A stretch of DNA of 64,000 nucleotides from Alteromonas naphthalenivorans (GTDB lineage: Bacteria; Pseudomonadota; Gammaproteobacteria; Enterobacterales; Alteromonadaceae), in contig NC_015554.1 in NCBI RefSeq assembly GCF_000213655.1, forward strand, positions 2,356,001 through 2,420,000, written 5' to 3'. The position numbers and the translations under genes were made by a program. The notes under the pieces were generated by a model. It was not told where the DNA came from. It made no database searches and saw only the letters and a program-made list of their open reading frames with translations. Within the stretch, counting starts at the first letter, position 1, and each line of letters opens with the position of its first letter. Positions 57,924-64,000 of the stretch are shown here, piece by piece.

Positions 57924-60341
57924 ATGATTAACACTACATTCAAGCTTAACCCACTAGCCCGTGCGCTAGCATTCGGTCTGACATTGTCAGTGCCTTCAAT
58001 CGCACTTGCACAAGAGGCTGAATCTGCGCCGAAAGACGCTGACGTTGAAAAAATTGAAGTAACAGGCTCTCTGGGCAGTTTGCCTGGCCAAGATGTTGAA
58101 TCAGTTTTTGGTTTTGGAAAATCAATTCTTGAAACACCGCGTTCTGCATCAACGATTTCTCAAGAACAAATGGAGCGTTTTAACGTTTCAGATATTGATG
58201 AACTAGTGGCATTTGCACCTGGTACATTTACCCAATCATTCTTTGGTGTTGCAGGTTCACTTGATGTACGTGGTACACCTGGTGAAACCTATTTCCGCGG
58301 CGTTAAACGCCTAGATAACCCAGGTAACTACCCTACGCCAATTGGTGCTTCAAGCCGAATTGATATTGTTCGTGGTCCAGCCTCTCCTATTTATGGCCCG
58401 TCTAAGATTGGTGGTTACTTAAACTTTAACCCTAAATCTGCTCGAGCTTCTTCTGGTCAGTATTTAGAGAAGCCTGAAGGCGCAATTTCTTATACTACGG
58501 GTTCGTGGGATAAGAGCGTGCTAACGGCAGAAGTTGGTGGTCCAGCACAAGTTGGCGACAAAACAGTAGGTTACTACCTGTACGGTGAAGTTGAAAACTC
58601 AGATAGCTATTATGAAAATACGCAAACTGACCAAACTATTCTACAAGCCGCTTTCAACATAGATATTACTGATAACCTACGTGTTGAATTTGGTGGTATG
58701 TATCATGATTACGATGGTAACCAAGTTGCTGGTTGGAACCGATTAACACAAGATCTAATTGACGACGGTACGTATATTACAGGTACTGCACAACCGCTTG
58801 ATACAGACGGTGACGGCTCAATTAGTCACGAAGAATATGGCGCCGTAAACATTGCGGGTAACAGCTTCTTCTACGTGCCTGGTGCTGCATTTACCGATGA
58901 TGAAGCGACTGCCCTAATGGCACTTGAAAACGTAGGTACGACTACCCTAAGCGGTAGCCAAGTATTGGTTGCACCAGATGACCAATTGGGTAACGAAGCG
59001 ATTACTTTCTACTTCGATACCATCTATTACGCAGACAACTGGGAAATTCGTAACCAGTTCTTCTACGATTCATACGATAACATCAACGAAAATGCGTACG
59101 GCTTCTCTCAATTCCACGATAGCTGGGTAATTGAAGATAAGATTGTTTTCGCTACCGAATATGAAAACGACAGCTTGTTAGCACAATTTCAAATTTCACC
59201 GTCAATTCGTTACACCGACTTTTTACACGGTGATGACTTTACGTACGAGTACTTTAACCGTCGTGATTTAACCATGGCTTCTTCAGCGTTAGACCGACGC
59301 TTATTGTCTACCCGTTCTGGAAAGAACTTTGATAACTACGATGAAGGTAATTACCTTGATTTAGGTATTGGGGCAATGACTGACCTTACTTGGGATTGGG
59401 GTCTGAACCTTGTACTAGGTGTACGTTATGACACTATTGATATTGAAACAACATCTCGTACCGACTTACTGCTAGGCGCCACTGGCGATGAAACGCCTCT
59501 ATACGCTGAAGACACAGTAGGTGGATGGTCTTGGAACACCAGTATTTCTTACGAACTTCCGTTTGGCTTAATTCCTTATATCACCGCGGCTGAGCAAGCA
59601 ACGATTATTGCGGGTCAAGGTGCTGAAATTGGTGTTGGCCAATTAGAAAGCGGTGCGTTCGATACCTCAGAACTTTTCGAATTTGGTATTAAAGGTTCAT
59701 TGCTAGACGATACCCTTTACTTTGCACTTTCATCATTTGAAATGGAAAGAACCGACTTTAGCAGCCAAAACACGGTTACTAACAACACCACGAATAACAA
59801 AGGTACTGAATTTGAACTTCGTTGGGTTGTTAACGAAAACTTAGTGATGTCTGCAGGCTACACTAACATTAAGGTTATCAACCTTACTGCACTTGAAAAC
59901 GGTAGCCAGTTTGGTTTCCTTGGTGCTGAAGACTTAACAAGTCTTACCGATCCATCGCTTGTATTTGGTGGTAACGTGATTGGCTTGAACTTAATTGGTG
60001 AAGGCTTTGCTAACACTGATGCACGTAAAGCGGGTATTCCTGAAAATGTGTATACCGTTACGGCAACTTACGACTTCCAAAACGGTTATGCGGCTAACCT
60101 GAGCGTAGTTGACGTTGAAGAAGTGGCTTCTGGCTTCTCTGCTTCGGTAATGCTTCCAGCATACACGCTAGTGAATGCAGGTGTTTCTTATCAAGCAGAT
60201 GACTGGTCTGTTAACTTTACTGTTAAGAACTTAACTGATGAGCGTTATTTCCGCGCTAACTTCCCTGACTTGTTTGGTAGCCAGGTTGTACTACCTGAAT
60301 TACCACGTCATTGGAGCGCGAAGTTCGCCTATAAGTTCTAA
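57924..60341 (+). CDS. TonB-dependent receptor, probable nucleoside/purine uptake
   Basis: I start at 57924 (AGAGGA upstream, signal peptide with LAFGLTLSVPSIALA); the frame is open further upstream to 57654. The 805-residue protein has the VEKIEVTGS region (TonB box zone), the plug domain (SRIDIVRGPASPIYGPSKIGG) and a barrel ending in a final aromatic strand (HWSAKFAYKF). Residues 293-304 (DTDGDGSISHEE) form a canonical EF-hand calcium loop, unusual in this family. Neighbouring genes suggest purine nucleosides as ligand. Confidence 0.9.
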   Translation: MINTTFKLNPLARALAFGLTLSVPSIALAQEAESAPKDADVEKIEVTGSLGSLPGQDVESVFGFGKSILETPRSASTISQEQMERFNVSDIDELVAFAPGTFTQSFFGVAGSLDVRGTPGETYFRGVKRLDNPGNYPTPIGASSRIDIVRGPASPIYGPSKIGGYLNFNPKSARASSGQYLEKPEGAISYTTGSWDKSVLTAEVGGPAQVGDKTVGYYLYGEVENSDSYYENTQTDQTILQAAFNIDITDNLRVEFGGMYHDYDGNQVAGWNRLTQDLIDDGTYITGTAQPLDTDGDGSISHEEYGAVNIAGNSFFYVPGAAFTDDEATALMALENVGTTTLSGSQVLVAPDDQLGNEAITFYFDTIYYADNWEIRNQFFYDSYDNINENAYGFSQFHDSWVIEDKIVFATEYENDSLLAQFQISPSIRYTDFLHGDDFTYEYFNRRDLTMASSALDRRLLSTRSGKNFDNYDEGNYLDLGIGAMTDLTWDWGLNLVLGVRYDTIDIETTSRTDLLLGATGDETPLYAEDTVGGWSWNTSISYELPFGLIPYITAAEQATIIAGQGAEIGVGQLESGAFDTSELFEFGIKGSLLDDTLYFALSSFEMERTDFSSQNTVTNNTTNNKGTEFELRWVVNENLVMSAGYTNIKVINLTALENGSQFGFLGAEDLTSLTDPSLVFGGNVIGLNLIGEGFANTDARKAGIPENVYTVTATYDFQNGYAANLSVVDVEEVASGFSASVMLPAYTLVNAGVSYQADDWSVNFTVKNLTDERYFRANFPDLFGSQVVLPELPRHWSAKFAYKF

Positions 60342-60378
60342 GACACCGTCTTAACGCTTTTGTAATAAAAAACGTTAT

Positions 60379-60414
60379 AAAGGTAAATCTACCCTCGTAG
60401 ATTTACCTTTTTTT
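60379..60414 (+). terminator. Terminator after the TonB receptor
   Basis: A perfect 13-bp stem (AAGGTAAATCTAC, loop CCTC, GTAGATTTACCTT) followed by a T run. It separates the receptor gene from the NUP gene 22 bp downstream, so the latter may depend on partial read-through or its own promoter. Confidence 0.92.
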
Positions 60415-60436
60415 ATACCTAAGAGGACAATTATTA

Positions 60437-61519
60437 ATGCGCTATTTTGCTAATGCTATTCTCGCCCTTTCTTTCTTTGCTTCTGCTGGGCACTGCGCTG
60501 ACACAACCGATACTTCCCCTATTGAGATTAAAGCCGTTGTGGTTGCCATGTTTGAAATTGGTGAAGACGAAGGTGACAAGCCCGGTGAGTTCCAACTTTG
60601 GAAAAAAGGCCAAAAGCTTTCAACCCGCTATGCCCTGCCCCATGCTCACCATGATATTTTTGTTAATGAAGAAACCGGCGTATTAGGTATTGTAACGGGT
60701 ATGGGTATCGCTCGCGCATCAGCCGCTATTATGGCACTCGGTTTAGATCCTAGATTCGACTTAACGCATGCTTATTGGCTTGTAGCCGGCATTGCAGGTA
60801 TGGATCCTGCTGACGGCACTATTGGTTCTGCGGTATGGACTGACTATGTAGTTGACGGCGACCTTGCCCATCAAATTGATGCACGTGAAATTCCAGGTGA
60901 CTGGAAAACGGGCTACTTCCCGCTTTTCACCCACTCTCCTTATGCTAACGCAGCATCGGTAAATCCAGAAAAAGCCCCTAACGGTGAAGTTTATATTTTA
61001 AATGTGAGTTTAAGAGATTGGGCGTTCAACCTAACTAAAGGTACGTCATTACCGAACACGCCAGCTATGGATAAACTACGAGCCACCTATACGGGCTATC
61101 CTAAAGCACTTGAGAAACCAAGTATTATGACAGGCTCGCATTTATCGGCTTCGACCTTCTGGCACGGTGCATTACTTAATGACTGGGCAAACGATTGGGT
61201 GGGCTACTGGACGCAAAGCAAGGGTAACTTTGTGACTTCAGGCATGGAAGATTCAGCCACACTACAAGCGCTTACTTACCTAGACAATGCTAACTTGGTT
61301 GATAAAGACCGTGTTCTTATTCTTCGAACTGCCAGTAACTTTACTATGCAGCCAGCAGGGCTAACGGCAGCTAAGAACTTAGAACTAGAAAGCTCTGGCG
61401 AAGGCTACGCGGCACTTCAGTCTGCTGTAGAGGCTGCCTATGCTGTAGGGTCGGTGGTGATTGAGGAAATTACGACAAACTGGGATACGGTTAAAAACGA
61501 ATTACCTGTTAAGCCGTAG
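60437..61519 (+). CDS. Purine nucleoside permease (NUP) family periplasmic protein
   Basis: The 360-residue protein has a signal peptide (ANAILALSFFASAGHCA) and the NUP family pattern: AVVVAMFEIGEDEGDKPGEF, LGIVTGMGIARASAAIMALG, YWLVAGIAGMDPADGTIGSA and VTSGMEDSATLQAL. NUP proteins are related in fold to nucleoside phosphorylases and in fungi act in purine nucleoside uptake; in bacteria the role is probably periplasmic binding or cleavage of nucleosides. Context with the TonB receptor and adenosine deaminase supports this. Confidence 0.88.
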   Translation: MRYFANAILALSFFASAGHCADTTDTSPIEIKAVVVAMFEIGEDEGDKPGEFQLWKKGQKLSTRYALPHAHHDIFVNEETGVLGIVTGMGIARASAAIMALGLDPRFDLTHAYWLVAGIAGMDPADGTIGSAVWTDYVVDGDLAHQIDAREIPGDWKTGYFPLFTHSPYANAASVNPEKAPNGEVYILNVSLRDWAFNLTKGTSLPNTPAMDKLRATYTGYPKALEKPSIMTGSHLSASTFWHGALLNDWANDWVGYWTQSKGNFVTSGMEDSATLQALTYLDNANLVDKDRVLILRTASNFTMQPAGLTAAKNLELESSGEGYAALQSAVEAAYAVGSVVIEEITTNWDTVKNELPVKP

Positions 61520-61543
61520 TAAAACTGCAATTACACGCTATTT

Positions 61544-61567
61544 GTGACAGCGGGCTTCCGCTGTCAC
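61544..61567. terminator. Hairpin between convergent genes
   Basis: A perfect 10-bp stem GTGACAGCGG-GCTT-CCGCTGTCAC lies between the NUP gene and the sensor kinase, overlapping the kinase stop codon. A T run is lacking, but convergent placement suggests a shared end. Confidence 0.6.
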
Positions 61568-63576
61568 TGATGTATTGCAAATGACTTACTAAGCAATACT
61601 TTCTTAAGCTCTAAGGTGACATTGCGTTGATCGACGGGTTTACACAAAAACGCTGACATTCCCGCCTCTTTACATGCTTCTCTGTCTTCTTCGGACGTAT
61701 TAGCCGTTACTGCTACGATACTACCTTGACTGCGTATCAATCCTTCTTCAAGTATGATTTTTGTGGCAGATACACCATCGAGCACCGGCATTGCACAATC
61801 CATGAAGATAAGATCGTAGTCTTTTTCTCTGGCCTTTTGTATTGCCACTTCACCGTCTTCAGCTTCATCGGCAATAAAGTTATATTTTTCCAACATCGAA
61901 GCAAGCACAATGCGGTTAATGTCATTATCGTCCACCACCAGAATAGATAATGGGATAGTGAGTAAACTTGATGATAAAGCATCGTCGTGGTCAAGTAGCC
62001 CATGCTTAGCGTCTGTCAGGGTGACAGGAAGCACAATATCAAAGTTAGTACCTACATGCATTTCAGAGCGGAAATCTATCTCGCCATCCATTTTCTCAAC
62101 TAACTGCTTTACGATAGACAGTCCTAGCCCCGTTCCACTGCCTTTAACGGCCGATTGCTTTTCCCCTTGTATAAAAGGAGTGAATAATGAAGCCTTAGTT
62201 ACCCCATCCATTCCTTCACCAGTGTCTTCTATGGAAATTAGCAAATTAGGTACATTGAACGCTTCTTTAAGTGCTAAGTGTATAGAAATGTGACCTCGTG
62301 AAGTAAACTTAATGGCGTTGTGCAATAGTTTGGAGATGATCTGCCCTATTCGATTGGCATCACCATTTATATAGGTATTTTCAGGAAACGAGAGAACCGC
62401 GAATAACCGAAGGCCTTTTTCTTTGCACAAGGGTTTAAATACATCAATCAACTCTTCTGCCATTGCCCGCACGCAGAAGTCATTTTTCTTCAGTACAAGC
62501 TCACCACTGGAGATTTCTGTGTAGTCTAAAACATCGTCTATAAGCATCAATAAACGGTCGGCGCTTTTTAGCGCCAAATCAGTTTTTCGCTCTCGAATAT
62601 TCACTCGCTGCTCAAACTTTATGGCCTGTAACATTCCCGTAATACCATTAAGCGGCGTTCTTAGTTCGTGACTGATACGAGATAACAAATTACCTCGTTC
62701 GTTAAAGGCCGCTTCTACCTCTTTCTGTCTTGCTTCAAGCTCCAGGCGAAGCTTTACAGACTTATCAACATTTTGAAACGTACCGAATAACCGAACACAT
62801 TGGCCTTCAAACATTTCAGCCATGCCGTGATTTTCGATCCATATAGGTTTTCCCTTTGCAGTTATGATCTGCAAGGTAGCGCTCCATGGTTCACCTGTTT
62901 CTATAGCGTGATTAACTAACCTTGTTATTTCATCACGATCTGCACCCTCTTTATAAAACTCGATAGCAGAGCCAAGCTCTGGGGCGTAGTTTTGAGGCAC
63001 TTCATGGATAACGCGGGTTTGAGAAGACCAGAAAAGGGCATTTTCAACGATATCAACTTCCCACACACCGATATTTGCCACTGACTGTAGCTTTTCAAAT
63101 AACTCGGCATGTTTAAGTGAATTGTCGTCTGCTCCACGTTCTTTTTGTAAAACGCTTTCCAGCCAGTTATCGAGCAACGATAACTTCCCTTTATCGTAGG
63201 AAAAATCGACATCTTCTATGCTGTTTGCCAGTATTAACACAACGTGGTAGTGACCAACACGGTGAATACGGCCAATAATAAAGTCTTTCGCCGATAAATT
63301 TTGCTTTGCCCATAGTTTAACCTCAGCGCAGCTTTCTAACTGACTGGAAGGAAGAGAGTCAATATCAACAGGAAAAGGGGGTAGTAGGTATTTATTAGGC
63401 GCTAGAGAGGCGGCGGCTTTAGCGATAACGTCTATATGCTCACCCGTAACGTGCAAGAGTAAGCCTTGCTGCATGGATAATATGTCACAACCAGATTTAA
63501 GTACTTTTTCAAAGTTAAGCACTGTTGATGAAACGGAAATAGGGTACTGTTCTTTACTATCGAATTGTTGAGACAT
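61564..63576 (-). CDS. Hybrid sensor histidine kinase with receiver domain
   Basis: The 670-residue protein has an N-terminal region of unknown fold (about 1-150), a PAS domain (about 160-270; NIGVWEVDIVENALFWSSQT), a short coiled coil, and a HisKA domain with His 303 in SRISHELRTPL. The ATPase domain follows, with LLHNAIKFTSRG and GTGLGLSIVKQLVEKMDGEI. The C-terminal receiver has VVDDNDINRIVL and the Asp in LIFMDCAMPVLDG. No membrane span is seen, so it senses a cytoplasmic cue. An H-to-D phosphorelay is expected. The gene is 144 bp downstream of a diguanylate cyclase gene. Confidence 0.92.
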   Translation of the reverse strand: MSQQFDSKEQYPISVSSTVLNFEKVLKSGCDILSMQQGLLLHVTGEHIDVIAKAAASLAPNKYLLPPFPVDIDSLPSSQLESCAEVKLWAKQNLSAKDFIIGRIHRVGHYHVVLILANSIEDVDFSYDKGKLSLLDNWLESVLQKERGADDNSLKHAELFEKLQSVANIGVWEVDIVENALFWSSQTRVIHEVPQNYAPELGSAIEFYKEGADRDEITRLVNHAIETGEPWSATLQIITAKGKPIWIENHGMAEMFEGQCVRLFGTFQNVDKSVKLRLELEARQKEVEAAFNERGNLLSRISHELRTPLNGITGMLQAIKFEQRVNIRERKTDLALKSADRLLMLIDDVLDYTEISSGELVLKKNDFCVRAMAEELIDVFKPLCKEKGLRLFAVLSFPENTYINGDANRIGQIISKLLHNAIKFTSRGHISIHLALKEAFNVPNLLISIEDTGEGMDGVTKASLFTPFIQGEKQSAVKGSGTGLGLSIVKQLVEKMDGEIDFRSEMHVGTNFDIVLPVTLTDAKHGLLDHDDALSSSLLTIPLSILVVDDNDINRIVLASMLEKYNFIADEAEDGEVAIQKAREKDYDLIFMDCAMPVLDGVSATKIILEEGLIRSQGSIVAVTANTSEEDREACKEAGMSAFLCKPVDQRNVTLELKKVLLSKSFAIHQ

Positions 63577-63720
63577 AGCAAACCGCCATTAAAATCAAGA
63601 AGCCCTCTAAGGGAGAGAGGAGCTACTACAGCTTTTACACTGCTCCATTAAGGCAATAATAGTGGTTTTACAAAAGAAAAAAAATTAAACAATAGGCTAT
63701 TATTCTAACGGAGAAGCCGA

Positions 63721-64000
63721 TTAACCTATTGCGCGATTACGCCCAGCTTCTTTGGCTTCAAAAAGAAAAATATCAGCTGATTCGATAAGTGAAGATATGC
63801 CGGTGTCTTGCAATTCATTAGCAGGCCTTACAGCATAGCCAGCGCTAATACTTAGCTTTCCATCCTTGCCCGCATAATGCGTGATATTCTCACTACTTAT
63901 TGCAGCCACAATGTCTTCAGCAACTTTCTTAACCCCGTTCATGTCGGTATACGGCAAAACCAGCATAAACTCTTCACCGCCAAATCGAATGGCTGCATCT
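63721..64000 (-). CDS. Diguanylate cyclase, C-terminal part (cut by window edge)
   Basis: The open frame runs off the window. Its first visible residues read DAAIRFGGEEFMLVLPYTD, an intact GGEEF catalytic motif, followed by LSISAGYAV and a final AD..LFEAKEAGRNRA, the normal end of a GGDEF domain. It should make c-di-GMP from GTP. It lies upstream of the hybrid kinase. The sensory part is outside the window. Confidence 0.93.
   Translation of the reverse strand, partial: DAAIRFGGEEFMLVLPYTDMNGVKKVAEDIVAAISSENITHYAGKDGKLSISAGYAVRPANELQDTGISSLIESADIFLFEAKEAGRNRAIG

Overview
This window looks like chromosome of a marine gammaproteobacterium, most likely of the Alteromonas/Glaciecola kind. That is inference: it rests on moderate to low GC, gammaproteobacterial ribosomal and threonyl-tRNA synthetase genes, a Vibrio/Alteromonas-style exopolysaccharide (EPS) locus, and TonB-dependent scavenging genes. 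No rRNA, tRNA or CRISPR array was seen.

Region 1 (1-36 kb) is a large EPS locus. From the left it holds a glycosyltransferase cut by the window edge, a frameshifted OpgC-type acyltransferase, a GDP-mannose synthesis enzyme, a beta-helix lipoprotein, a GT2 enzyme and a sulfotransferase. A 2355-bp IS66 element (9027-11381, 8-bp target duplication) follows, and it has split a second sulfotransferase gene. Next come a PEP-CTERM-like secreted protein and a minus-strand operon (22538 down to 13109): GT4, Wzy-like polymerase, acetyltransferase, GT4, third sulfotransferase, two GT2, another glycosyltransferase and a Wzx flippase. The part left of about 18 kb is AT-rich and has the insertion and broken genes, as expected of a variable sugar-specific module. 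The right half of the locus is the conserved machinery: LapG and LapD (c-di-GMP-controlled periplasmic proteolysis), an exported Ala/Gly-rich protein, a second O-antigen ligase/polymerase-like protein, a VpsP-like protein, a PHP phosphatase, a Wzz-Wzc autokinase, a short SLBB export protein, an outer-membrane beta-barrel and, divergently, the priming sugar-phosphate transferase. Together these predict a mannose-containing, probably sulfated polysaccharide made by a Wzx/Wzy route.

Region 2 (36-45.5 kb) is mostly core genome: thrS-infC-rpmI-rplT, with an AUU start for infC, then a pteridine reductase-like SDR carrying a hexapeptide repeat, a DUF3080 lipoprotein, an MscS channel and a CPBP membrane protease.

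Region 3 (45.8-61.5 kb) is a purine and ureide acquisition and breakdown cluster. It has an RpiR-type regulator, a DUF924 protein, an amidase, a gamma-glutamyltransferase-like Ntn hydrolase, a TauE/SafE transporter, a class V aminotransferase of PucG type, an allantoate amidohydrolase-type M20 hydrolase, a cupin, an exported adenosine deaminase, an NCS2 nucleobase symporter, a TonB-dependent receptor and a periplasmic NUP-family nucleoside protein. The proposed flow is outer-membrane uptake of nucleosides, periplasmic processing, inner-membrane import of the base, and ureide breakdown to recover nitrogen. Xanthine dehydrogenase and urate oxidation genes are not in the window.

Region 4 (61.5-64 kb) holds a hybrid sensor histidine kinase and the C-terminal end of a diguanylate cyclase with an intact GGEEF motif, cut by the window edge.
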